A stretch of 64,000 nucleotides of DNA from Gracilaria domingensis (lineage: Eukaryota; Rhodophyta; Florideophyceae; Gracilariales; Gracilariaceae). Below the pieces are notes generated by a model. The model did not search any database, was not told the origin of the DNA, and saw only the letters and a program-made list of their open reading frames with translations. The stretch covers positions 124,001 to 188,000 of the forward strand of contig VCMS01000043.1 in NCBI GenBank assembly GCA_022539475.1, read 5' to 3'. Positions 39,726-50,886 of this stretch are shown piece after piece (positions within the stretch are counted from its first letter, which is position 1; each line of letters starts with the position of its first letter). The position numbers and the translations under genes are program-made.

Positions 39726-42505
39726 ACTTAGAATTGTGTCAGGAGTGGTAATGGTAGTACAGAGGGTGAAGCACAGTGTGGAAGGAGTGGCCCAAAACCG
39801 TTTTGCGAGGAACGGAGGAAGAAGCTATGATAGGAATCAAGCGAGAGAGAAGATCAAGGCATAGCTGCCGTGCAGGGATGAGTTTGTTGTGAGAGACGGA
39901 CTAAATGTGAGAATAGGGGGGTTTTATATGGGATTTTAGAGAGCCGAGGTAGTGGAGGTCTCGATAAGGCTACGAGTACAGAATACGTCACGACATATTG
40001 CGCGAGCGGCGTGACGTTCACCACGAACCACATATTATCATCGTATCTCCGTATGGCATGTGAAGGCCCGGATCAGTGCACAGTATTCACTGCAATGCCG
40101 AGAGCGTTATGGGCGCGGCGGCAAGCACCGTCGGTATGGTGATAACCCTCGTATATGGGCAGTTCTATCACCTTCCTCCGGGCAGCCGCCAGTGGTTGTC
40201 ATGCGCATGGCGGCGTATGCTGGAATCTACGAGAATATAAAGTAATGCCGGTCTCACACCAACCTGTGCGATCGCACGTACTATTACCACGGCGGAAGAG
40301 CAGCAGCGGACTGCCACCTCACGTGTACGTGACGTGTTCGTTTGTATGCGCTGCTAGTGTCGGTGGATGGATGTCGCTGCCATTCGTGCGCGTGCGAATC
40401 ACGTTGGCACTGACCGACTCGTGCGTCCCTGCGATGAAGGTACCATGCAGTGAGCATCCGCAGCTCTCGTGAGAGACGAACTTGTAATTTGTTATCGTGG
40501 CTCGGCATACAATTGGCAGTGCGGATGGATGGTAGTAGTAATTCGCCCACGCGATGAACGCTTGTTTGGAACAGCGTCAAGGTGAGTTCCTTGATGGAGA
40601 GATGGTCTCCGTACTGGTACCGCAACAGGAGCGTCCGGTGAGCAGGTCTCGAGACCGAGAAGGAGATACAGTTGGTTGTTGTGTGCATCTAATGAAGTGG
40701 TTTGAGCTCACTGTCTATCCCGATCAGGATCTCGAGCGGAACCTTGCAGCTCGTTTTAGCGTTTGCTGTTATTGTTAGGGCCACACACAAGCTGCACACG
40801 GTGGAGCTTGGTTGCAATTGTGTGTCTGAGAGTTTCAGACGAGTGATACGCAGGCCCAGGGTTGCGTACGGACAGTACAGCCCACAGATGCAGCTGTGCT
40901 TGCGCGTGCTGAGCCTGGCCCGATCAGGACTGAATCAGGCAGTGGGGATGGGCGCCTGGCTCACAAGTGCACCCGAACTCCATCAGTATCGAAAAAGGGG
41001 GGGGGAGGGGGGGAGGAGGGTACCGTGGGAAGTAGATGCGTATTGTACGACGAAAGAAGAAGCGTTGGTATTTGTAGCGTTCTAACTGCTTGGCAATGAA
41101 TATTATCAGACATGGAAGCGTGATACAAGTGACAGTTTCCACTGACCGGTAAACGAGCTACGAAAGTAATAGCTGGCAGATCAAATATGTTACATGCGTT
41201 GTGAAGAGCAGCGTACGGACACTTCACCTGCAATCATGTGAGGGCGCAAGTCCCTTCGGGGCGAGTTAACGGTCGAGTACCTTACCTAGCTTCTGGCTTC
41301 TGTGCAGCAAGGCACTATCGTGAAGAAGTAACGGCTGGCCAGCCGGAACGTCGCTTTGGTTTGGCTTTTCGCGCGCGAAGAGTCATCTTCACCTCAGTAT
41401 TAATAATAACCTTGTGTACACAAACCACACGCCTGAAGTTAAACGTCGAAATTGCCTAGATTGGTAGTCGGGAAAGATTGCTTTCATTCCGCATATACGG
41501 AAGGTAAACATATTCGGCGAGCTTACATGTTTGCTGGCCTCTGACGAAGATATCAAACCGATACACTAAAACCTGAATGGCGCAACCGTGAGACAATAGT
41601 TAATCGTAACCAAGGGGCAAATTTAATTAGATTGCCAATCGTACAGTATTCACGTCGCCGTTTGTGCGTTGGCAGCGTGTGATTTGTTGCTTCAAATGGG
41701 TAGCCATTGTGTTGCTTGGCTGAAACGCCGCGGTTTGCGGGATTCACGACGTTTCGCGTTGGGCCCCGCGCCGTGGCCCCGACGAATGATCTTTCAAGTT
41801 GGAAGCGATGAGTCCTCGGCATCGACGGTTCCATCCGGTGGAATCAAACCACCTCTAAGCCAGGCGGATTCTTTGGGCTACCGATTCGCCTTACAGCGCC
41901 TGTCGTTTCATTTCTCACGCTTTGGATTTTGGATCCCATGTTTTGCGTGATTTTGAGCTTGTGGTCCCCGGTCCGCATATCAGCCTCATTGACCAGGCCT
42001 GGGCCAGAAGCTTGCGCCGCCGGCTGCCGGCCGCTTCCTGCGGAAGCGGCCGGCAGCCATGTTGCATGCATCGACATCATAGCGGTTACCGCCGTCCATC
42101 ATCACGGTCTCCGTCACAACCTCCCGCATCCGTTGCATCGGCCACCGCCGAGGGGTGCAGCCCTTTGAACCGCATCATGAGCGATCTGCAGAGTGCTGCT
42201 TGCGCCTCGGCGCCCGATCCAAACTAATCGGTACGTCATTTGCCATTCCCGGCCGCGCTTACCGCAAAGCTGCCAAGATGGGATGAACACTATAACCTCT
42301 TTCAAAACGACTTCTTCTTCCTATGAATACGCTTGGCTTCGTTTCATACGTCGCCTGCGCATATGTTTCGATCTATGGTTATGACGCTGATCTGCAGCGC
42401 CGCAAAGCAATATTTCAAACGTAGCTGACATTGTTCCATCGCATCCTTTCCCATGATTCGTATCTTTTCAGTAATCGACACACCTCCCTTAACACACAGT
42501 CAGGA
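39726..42505. other. 2.8 kb gene-poor region with structured DNA
   Basis: No reading frame here looks like a protein. Notable elements are a guanine-rich tract at 40997-41020, a 12 bp palindrome GGCTGGCCAGCC at 41333-41344, and a perfect 17 bp stem hairpin at 42022-42058. The last part should contain the promoter of the transporter gene. An unannotated structured RNA gene is possible, but I could not match one. Confidence 0.45.
42022..42058. repeat. Perfect 17 bp GC-rich hairpin with 3-base loop
   Basis: GGCTGCCGGCCGCTTCC is followed by TGC and then its exact reverse complement, GGAAGCGGCCGGCAGCC. No T tract follows, so it is not a bacterial-style terminator. It is isolated in ordinary-composition DNA 450 bp upstream of the transporter gene. 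Confidence 0.9.
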
Positions 42506-43588
42506 ATGCCATCAAGTCTTTTTCGACCTCCTTCGTCGCCAGGTATGTGCCCAAGGTTGAGGGTGGCGCTCCTCATCATTTTTTGGTTTTCATCTTCCTC
42601 CCTCGCTGTGCTGGTGACAAAAGCCCTTTTTTCTGGAATTGGTCACCACGTCCCACCGTTTCCATTCGCATTGACGCTCACGGCTACGAACAATGTTGTT
42701 GCTTCCCTCGCATCCTACTCTTTCTCAAGTCGTACTCAGCATATCTCCAGAGATGAAGGTGCAACCCGCGTTGCATTCATCATCGGGGCCGCAACCGCTG
42801 TGGAGATCGGGTTGTCCAATATTGCACTTACTCTTTTAACGGTGTCATTCTCCACTGTGCTCAAGGGTATAGCTCCTTTTTTTGTTCTTGGATGGGGTGT
42901 TGTCCTACGCATTCACACGTTGAGATTTAGTATTGCCGCTTCACTTTTTGCAATGGCTGTGGGCCTCATCCTTGCTGTGACTGGCGAGCATAACAAGGCC
43001 AGCCCGGCTCTTTCACACCTTTTGCGAGTTGGTTTTCTTGCCCAGCTTCTGTCAGGGCTGTTCTCGGGATTTCGTTGGGTTCTTACGCAAATTTTCATTA
43101 AGGGCGAAGCAGTTCTTGATGAAAGAGCCACCGGCCTGTTAAGGCATCGATCTAATAGCACAGGATGGTCTGCTATTGAAACCGTTAGACAGGTTTCGCC
43201 TTTTACTCTAATGTGGGTGCTACCATTTGTTTTCATCATGGAAGGGTTAAAGCTTTTTTCTTGGCTTCGGGATGCTTCATTTCAGGAAAGCTCGAAACTT
43301 TTTGTGGTCCTGTGGATCATTGGTGGGTCCGTTTTTCTTCTTCTTTGGTGTGAATATGAGCTGGTGAGGATCACATCGTCGTTAACTGTGTCAGTGACTT
43401 TTGTTCTCAAAGAAGTTCTCGTAATTTTTGCTGGCGCTTTGATATTCCGTGATCGCCTTTCATGGCTCACTTGTGTCGGGTTTATTATTGTGCAAGGAGG
43501 TGTATTAGCTTATGCGTCGGAAAGCAATCGGGAGTCTGGGAAGCAAACAACGGCAAAGGAACAAATACTTGATCACGAGATCCCTTAA
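42506..43588 (+). CDS. Nucleotide-sugar/triose-phosphate transporter family (SLC35C2-like)
   Basis: A 360-residue DMT-superfamily transporter with about ten hydrophobic helices, starting MPSSLFRPPSS. Diagnostic stretches are IIFWFSSSSLAVLVTKALFS (first helix), VGAATAVEIGLSN-like AATAVEIGLSNIALTLLTVS, STVLKGIAPFFVL in the fourth helix, GFRWVLTQIFI, and the paired C-terminal helices ITSSLTVSVTFVLKEVLVIF and LTCVGFIIVQGGVLAY. This arrangement, in particular FSTVLKG and GFRWVLTQ, is closest to the SLC35C2/plant At-TPT-like Golgi group. It probably exchanges nucleotide sugars or phosphorylated sugars across the Golgi membrane. The substrate cannot be assigned. No plastid transit peptide is obvious. 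Confidence 0.88.
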   Translation: MPSSLFRPPSSPGMCPRLRVALLIIFWFSSSSLAVLVTKALFSGIGHHVPPFPFALTLTATNNVVASLASYSFSSRTQHISRDEGATRVAFIIGAATAVEIGLSNIALTLLTVSFSTVLKGIAPFFVLGWGVVLRIHTLRFSIAASLFAMAVGLILAVTGEHNKASPALSHLLRVGFLAQLLSGLFSGFRWVLTQIFIKGEAVLDERATGLLRHRSNSTGWSAIETVRQVSPFTLMWVLPFVFIMEGLKLFSWLRDASFQESSKLFVVLWIIGGSVFLLLWCEYELVRITSSLTVSVTFVLKEVLVIFAGALIFRDRLSWLTCVGFIIVQGGVLAYASESNRESGKQTTAKEQILDHEIP

Positions 43589-44460
43589 TGGCTAACATCC
43601 ATTGATGAAGAAACGAGAGCCACATTACGTTGTATCGTTGCTAAAGGGACATTGCAGGTTCTAGAACCAGATTCAGTATGTACCAACTGTTCACTAGCGG
43701 GCACTTCGCCGCAAAGAATTTGTCTGACAACGAAGTACGCAGTAATCGTTTCTTTTGCTAATGCTGACCAGCGCATGAAGCATTGGTGCACCCGATGCAT
43801 TTCCATTCAGTCATGGCGATCCCAGAGCTGGGTCTTTTGAGCTACGTAATTAGCTTCGATATTTTTGGGAGTCCTAATTCTTGATAAAGAAAGAAGATTG
43901 TTCATTGACGCAGTCGTGAGTTAACCCAGGGACTATAGCGTTAAGACACCAGGATTGTTGAAGAGACAGTCTAGGACCTTGTCAACAAGTACCTTCTTCG
44001 GCTAACATGTCTCCAAGGACTGTGATGCAGTGGTAACGAGGGACAAAGGCTAGCCCTCCCTCAACGAGGGCTAAGAAGATAGTTGCTCCGCGCCCGAGTG
44101 AGAGCTAGCTCACCTTGCATTTGCTCTTTGAAAAGGCGCTCTGGATTCCAGGACCTTGGAGTCTGCATCGCAGTCGGCATCGGTCTGCACCTGGAGAGTC
44201 TCCATTATTGTTACAGACCCTATAATTTTACATATTATGCATCCAGTAGTTGGAAAGGTATCATAGGGTGTTGTTCTCAGCACAGGGGTTACGGGATGTG
44301 AACCTGATATTTCAATAATATTATTGAATTTCCAGAAGGTGGTGGTTCTGAGAATCTATCTTTAGCCGAATATGGGGCCTGTCTCGGGTTGCTCTGCACC
44401 GGGGTACGGTACGAACATCATGGATGACGAACGTCCAGCGCCATTCCGCCCGACGTCGAT
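43589..44460. other. Intergenic region, no supported gene
   Basis: An 872 bp stretch between two rightward genes, probably holding the promoter of the iminopeptidase. Near 44040-44075 the sequence GGCTAGCCCTC...GAGGGCTA can fold into a small hairpin. Nothing else is recognised. Confidence 0.45.
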
Positions 44461-45775
44461 ATGCTCGGCTCTGTACCGCTCAACTCTATCGCGTTTTCCT
44501 CGGCTCTAAAGCTTACATTTCGTCCACTTCGTTCCATTTGTTCTGAGATCTTTGGAAATTATTCTCCTCAGCGTAAGCTTTCGCAGTCCGAGACTAGTTC
44601 ACTTACAATGGCCAGCACTTATGGTCATCGTGCTCACAACAACGAGACTCCGTTCGTTTCGAACCGCACAATCTATCCACGTATAGAGCCATACTGCAAG
44701 GATTACCTACAAGTTTCGGAGACTCACAAAGTGTATTACGAGGTCTCAGGAAATCAGAACGGGTTACCAATCTGCTTCGTGCACGGCGGACCTGGGGGTG
44801 GCACCGTTCCGGCACACCGCAGTTTTTTTGATCCAAGAGGTAAGCAAGACATTATTTGATGCGCTCTAGATACCGGTTTTTTTCAGGCGTTTCTTAAGTA
44901 ATGAGAACCCGATGAACTGCAATGAATCTGATTTTGATACTCTATGAATTGCAGTGTACAAAATTGTCCTATTTGATCAAAGAGGATGTGGCAAGTCACA
45001 ACCGTTCGCCTGTCTTGAAGAAAACACGACTTGGGATCTTGTTGAAGACATGGAACGTGTTCGAGAGGCGGCTGGAATTGAAAGTTGGATATTATTTGGC
45101 GGAAGCTGGGGATCAACTTTATCGATTGCGTATGCCCAAGAGCATCCTCATCGTGTTCTAGGCATGATTCTTCGAGGTATCTTTTTGTCGCGCAAACAGG
45201 AATTAGACTGGTTGTATGGGCCAAACGGTGCAGCGATGTTGTTTCCAGAAGCATATGACGCCTTTTTGTCTGGTCTTCCAGAAGTAATGAGGGACTCGGA
45301 AGACGTCATCGACACGTTCTATACCATTCTGAGCCAAGAGGAAAACAATGAGGAACGGCGCATTGCGGCAAACGCGTGGAGCAACTGGGAACGCAGCCTT
45401 TCTAGTTTTCAGCGAACGGATGCTCCGGAGGACATTGATAATGACTACTGCGATGATGAAAATCTTGCTTTTGCCCGTATTGAGGCTCACTACTTTGTCA
45501 ACAAAGGCTTTCTAACGGAGGACGATTACTTGGTGAAAGAATCGCAGATGCAGAAGATCAAATGCATCAAGACGTGCATCATACAGGGGCGATGGGATAC
45601 TGTCTGTCCCCGGAAGAGCGCGTATGATCTTGCGGGCATGTTTGACCCTCGATGCGTTGAAGTGATTCTCATCGATAACGCTGGACACTCTACGTTTGAG
45701 CCGGGCATTGAAGCGGCATTGTTAGATGCTACGGACGCTTTCGGGAAGGAATTTGGGTCACTTGCTAACAGGTGA
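44461..45775 (+). CDS. Proline iminopeptidase (alpha/beta hydrolase, family S33), two exons
   Basis: Exons 44461-44839 and 44955-45775 give 399 residues; the 115 nt intron (GTAAGC...TTGCAG) is needed to join FFDPR to VYKIVLFDQRGCGKS. The oxyanion-hole motif HGGPGGG lies in exon 1. The nucleophile elbow GGSWGS has Ser177, followed by Asp341 (GRWDTV) and His371 (AGHSTF), completing the catalytic triad. The enzyme removes N-terminal proline from peptides. Residues 1-49 precede a second in-frame ATG (MASTYGHRAHNNE) and look like an organelle presequence (few acids, Ser/Arg/Leu-rich), so alternative starts could give organellar and cytosolic forms. Confidence 0.93.
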
Positions 45776-46623
45776 AATTCACGTCTATGAATCCTTGTCA
45801 GAATGCGTCAAATTAGTTCTTGAACTAAGGTTGTTTGTCTGATCTACGAAAGCAGCAAGGATTGCCAGTGGGAGGCGAGGTTTTAGGCATGGTGCAGAAG
45901 TTAGGTGGACCACTAGAACATTGGTTTCCGGCTTGAACCCATGTCATTATGGGAGTCCACACCTCGGACAGTGTATGATATGCAAGAGATCAAATTTGAG
46001 TTTCGGTTCTTCTTGTGTGAACTTGATGTTCTGTGCCGTTGATGTTCTGTGCCCGGTGGAATGGAATAAGATATAATATATTGGTAGACGTAGATTGCTT
46101 ACTTAAGAACATGCAATATGAAGCATAACTGTTGGACTGGTTCGTCAAAAGGGCTGCAAAAGGAGTCGTGTCCTGAATCAGGACTCCTGATACTGCGGGG
46201 AAAGAGCGTTCTGTACCTGGAAGGGAAGGCTCTCCTATAACCCTACTGTCGAACGGTACAGTGTGATAGTTGTTACATGTTACATGCGATGTTTGCAAAC
46301 ATCGCACCACACTTTGGTGACCACAGTACGTTTGCTGATTTATTGATAGCAACTCGTGAGCGCGAAATCCAGAAAATAAGTTCGCTGCGCATTTGCTTCC
46401 TGCTCGTTTTCAGGCCTCTATGTAACTCGTGTTGCTTTGGTGATAGGTTTCTTACAGCGCTGGAATGGCTCGCCGAGCGACATATATCTGAACTTCGATT
46501 CTGCGTTCAGGGCGTCCGTGTGAATCTTCCCTCAGCTACAGGCCTGCTGGCGATTCCCTGTTACCTAGTAACTGTTGAAGCAGCGGAGCCTGTGATACGA
46601 GTGGTAATCCACCTGGCGCCGCA
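45776..46623. other. Intergenic region upstream of the kinase fusion
   Basis: An 848 bp stretch. A frame at 46277-46735 overlaps the next gene out of frame and is not convincing. It probably contains the kinase-fusion promoter. No repeat is recognised. Confidence 0.45.
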
Positions 46624-49600
46624 ATGGCATGGGGTAACCGAGGGGATTCGGAAACCTTGGAAGGTGCTTCAGGACGAACATGGACATTGCGATTTGAGAG
46701 ACGCCTGGCTCCGCGTGAGACGGCTGATGTTGTGAACCCGGCCTCGACGGTCTGGCTTGTGCGCGACGAGAAATCAGCTCGACTTTATGCTGCTAAACGT
46801 CAGAACCTCGCTTCTCTGACAGAAGTCGATGCGCTAGTCGATGAGGCCGCTGCATGGCGTGGCGCCTGCCTTGCAGACCCTGAGAAGCATATCATAGAGC
46901 TCGAAGACGTTTTCGTTTTGAGAGAAGCTCCATTTGCCGTCATTTTTCTGGCGGAGTTCTGTTCGCGTGGTCTTTTGCCGAAGCGTCCGCCACTTTCAGA
47001 AGCCGTCTTGTTGACGATCGCTGCCGATCTTGCTAAGGCAGCTGCTACGATTCCTTCACCTCACGCACACATTGCCTATGATTCTCTTCTTGTCGATCAG
47101 GACGGCAGAATCCGTGTTGCAGGATTTGGTGCCCATCGGTCGGCAATCTTACGCGATAATCCAGGTCTCACTCCCAACGATGATGCGTTTGATATTGGAT
47201 TGTTGCTCTACGAGCTGATCTTCGGAATTCAACCACCGGAGAATCTTGATATCCCCGAGTCCTCTCCGTATTCCCCGCAACTGACCGAACTGATATCTTT
47301 CGCGTTCTCCCATCCTCACCCCACAGAGTTGTTCAACCGAGCTGTGGCTGCAGGCGGGGAACCTCTAGGCCCTGTGGTAAACATAAACATAAACAAGGAA
47401 AGCGCAGCGCAACCCGCAGTCCCAGAATTCGTCGAGAAAGCAACAGAACGCAACGTTGAGAACCTCGTCACGGGTGTTGACATAGCTTCGTCATTCTCCG
47501 CTCTGCTTCAAGACCTTAATGCAGACCCGCAGGCGATGTCTCAAGGCATTTTTAAAACTTTGTTCAAGAAACCAGTAAGTACAGATCCGCTTTGCGCGAT
47601 GCGAGTGTTGACGATGTTGCACAATTTGATTCTAGACGGCCCTGATGGTGTCATTGTCGGGGTTCGGAAGAACGATAAGTTCATGGAATGGGTGGAGTCG
47701 TCATGGACGAGAGAAGCAATCGAGGCATCTCATAACAGCGAGAAACACCCAGCTACGTTCTCCTTTGCCGGCGGTGAGCTAGCATTCTATGCCGCGTTTT
47801 TGAGAAGAAAAGCAAAGTTTCATTTGCTTGCAGCAGGCGGATTCACAGGACGGTGGGCTAGAACTGGCGCTCTGAGTCCAGAAGGGCGAGATGTTCTTAC
47901 TACAAGACGTCGGAAGGTCATTTCCGGGATGGCAGATGTTATCGAAATGGCTTCGGAGCTCGGTTGCCGCTTTGCATCTGCGAGGGATAATGAAGCCCCA
48001 GTTAAGCAGACTGCACTTGGAGCCCTTGTTAGCGACTGTTGCTTAGCGTTTAAGGCTGCAGAGGAATTAGCGTACGAGGTCGAAACGATTCATGCCGCGC
48101 AGAAATTAGTAGAAAGCATATCTAGACTTTACAATGCTTCCAGGGGTCTTGTTTTTGCTGTGGAACACGTTCCGTCGGCAGGGGGAGAAGAATGGGTACA
48201 GCATTTTGCATCTGAGACACCTCCCGACCTCATCAACGAAGCTAGTATGAAGGAAAGCCGGGTGCAAGAGCTACACGATGAAGTCAGGAAAGAACAAGAA
48301 AGAAAGGAAAAGGAGAAGATGCAGAGGAAGGAAGAGAAGAGGAAGAGAAGAGAGGAGAAGGAGCAAAAGAGAGCCTTAAAAAAGAAAGAACAACAAGAGA
48401 AAGAAATATCTGCAGAAGATGGTGCACTAGTTGTCCATGGTGCGGATGAAGCTTCAAAGGCGGTTACAACATTGTTTGGAGATCTTCTTTCCCTCGACAA
48501 CGACAATCCCGAAAACGAGAACCACGCCGCCAATGATGATGAAGTCCCCTCTGGGGTTTCAAACGCCCAAGCACTTGCTTCTGCGTTTGGGGTTCCAGAG
48601 GAGGCAGTTTCAACGCAATATGGTCCTCCCCCATCAGATGATGATCGCGATGATTATGACGATGACGGGGCGTATAACGACTACCAGGCTCGACAAAGTC
48701 AGAAACAACATGTAGTTGGTCCAAGGCAGGGTTCTATGACGGCAGCATGGGCTGCCCGTTCAGGCTTTGTAAGCCAGGCCTTGGTTGTCAGTGAACGGGT
48801 CAATAGTACCAATAAGACCCATCCAGTGTTTTGCCAATGCGGTATTTGTCAGAGAGAGGAACAACAAGCTGCAGCCCACGAGGCGCAAAACACAGGACAA
48901 GCGCCTAAGCTTCGCTCGGATCCAGGTTCAATTTCAGACGGCCTTCAACCTGGAACGGAGCACGTACCACGGTCATACGCTTCTGGAGCAAACCAGCAGT
49001 CAAAACCACAAACTGTACCTGAGGTTTTTACAGAAAAGCCATCGTCATACTACTACGATGATGCTGACTCTCTTGATGAAGGGGATGGTCTACAATATGG
49101 TATGCCGAACAAAGTTGAAAACACGAGGAAAGCAAATAAGGACTATTATGAAGACGGCTATGACTCATATGAAAGTGTCACGTATAGTGTGGATGATAAC
49201 CCAAAGGCGGAAGGAGCAGAATTTCGTTCGAATCCTCCTCCTCAAAATCCCAGGGCCCCACTCGCGAGCCAAGCTTCACATCTGGAATCTATGCTCCCCT
49301 TTGAAATTGACAAGAAGAGAGTTTTGAACCTAAAGAGATTGCGGCTGGGGGACAAAATCTCTCACACGACAAATGTTCTGGTATACAAAGGTGAATACAA
49401 TCGAGAATCTGTGGCAATCAAGAAGCTCTCTAAAGCCGGCCTGCAATCGGAGGAGGCGAGGCAGGATTTTTCAAATGAAGTCAGAATCATGCGGTATGAA
49501 CCACTCGCGGGTAATGAAATGTGTCGTTGCAGCCCTGACGGACTCAAATTTTATTTTCATAACAGAGTACATGAAGAGAGGAACCTTGTTTGATGTTTTG

Positions 49601-50104
49601 CACAAGCAAAGAATCAAGCTTACTTGGGCGCTCGTCCGTAAAATTTGCTTGCAGATCGCGGAAGGAATGCATCACGTTCATGAGGCTGGCTTCATCCATC
49701 AGGATTTGAAATCTCTCAACATATTTGTTGACGGCAGTTTCAACGTCAAAGTTGGAGACTTTGGTTTAGCCCGTCACAAAGCGGACAGCATTGGTCGGGG
49801 TGTGTCTGGAACATATCAATACATGGCCCCTGAAGTAGTTCGCGGTGAGCCGCATTCGGAAAAGTCTGATGTATACTCATACGGAATACTTCTGTGTGAA
49901 ATGGTATCTGGCGTACCGCCATTTCATGGTATTGAAGCCAGACAAGTTGCGGAACGAATTGTTGAGGAAGACATACGACCACCGATTCCTATGAATTGCC
50001 AACGCGCATATGTTAACTTGATCCAAATGTGCTGGGGCACAGTGCCTTCCACACGTCCTTCTTTTTCTGATGTGATTGGACTCATTAATTCTACGACGAA
50101 GTAG
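46624..50104 (+). CDS. Pseudokinase-ANTH-coiled-coil-TKL kinase fusion, with a frame change
   Basis: About 1,160 residues if the two frames are one gene. Residues 20-230 resemble an AAK1/GAK (NAK) kinase fold: STVWLVRD and the ATP lysine in YAAKR are kept, but HRD is replaced by HAHIAYD and DFG by GFG, so it is probably a pseudokinase. Residues 275-470 resemble an ANTH/AP180 clathrin-adaptor fold (AMRVLTMLHNLILDG; FLRRKAKFHLL). Residues 542-598 are a Lys/Glu coiled coil. A long acidic, Tyr-rich linker follows. A TKL-type kinase domain starts near 908: VAIKKL, FSNEVRIM, then in another frame MNHSRV, HQDLKSLN (HRD as HQD), DFGLAR, APEVV and SDVYSYGILL. The frames switch at 49492-49496 with no room for an intron. 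It is probably an endocytic or signalling kinase; the role is inferred. Confidence 0.75.
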
Positions 50105-50886
50105 CACTTTCAGCAGTACGTGCGAAGGCAATAATTGAACACAACGCATGCGCACTTCTCTACCACCTCAGTCGATAGAGGCCCCGCTCCGTTCGTTTGT
50201 TCGTTCGTTCAATCGAAAAAGTCGCAATGTTAAAGCAGCAGCGTTGGGTGCCGAACTCGAAGAGGCAAAAATTCTTGTCCACCCTTCTTCTCAAATCCCC
50301 CTCACTTCGACTGATAACTGAACAGCAACGCAGCTGTTTCATGTGGAAAGTTCTGTTACAATATTGTCTGTTGATGTACTACTGTCAAGAACCTAAGGTT
50401 TCAGAGCATATGGGTATCCAAGGATGCCATGTAAGAGTATTATTGGATGTGATATCAGTGACGCTTGACATAAAGCATTGTCACCATTGAGATGTGGTAC
50501 CTTTGTACTACCTCTATCCGACAGCGTGAACGTGCTTACAAGAACGCGTACGAAATTTCTAATGTCTCACAAAATTGAATGGACAAAATGATAGGCTTCT
50601 ACTCTAGACAACTTTCGAGACGAAAGTGGTTAACTCGTACAGTTGTCGTAGCGAGAAACGATTTCGGCCAGTTTGACTGTGACGATTTTCCTCTAGACCA
50701 TCGGGATCATATCAAATAAGCGTCGCTTCGCTCCCCAGAATAGAATCAAAAAGATGTTCTGCATCTCAGACGAATCATTATCTCGTCGGCTTTACAAACA
50801 AGAGTTCATTTGATGCAAGTAGTAGAAATTGTCCACGACCAGTGAAGTCCCAGATGGATATATATGAGAGATTGTAAATAATGTTC
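50105..50886. other. Convergent intergenic region
   Basis: A 782 bp stretch between the 3' ends of the kinase-fusion and UMP synthase genes. No gene, RNA or transposon is recognised. Confidence 0.5.

Noticed and set aside
41835-41880. GGTGG-TTTGATT-CCACC on the minus strand looked like a tRNA T-arm
   Set aside because: No acceptor pairing, A box or anticodon arm could be placed upstream, and the loop lacks the invariant TTC.
46277-46735. A 152-codon frame overlapping the start of the kinase fusion
   Set aside because: It overlaps the better-supported gene in another frame and has no recognisable features.
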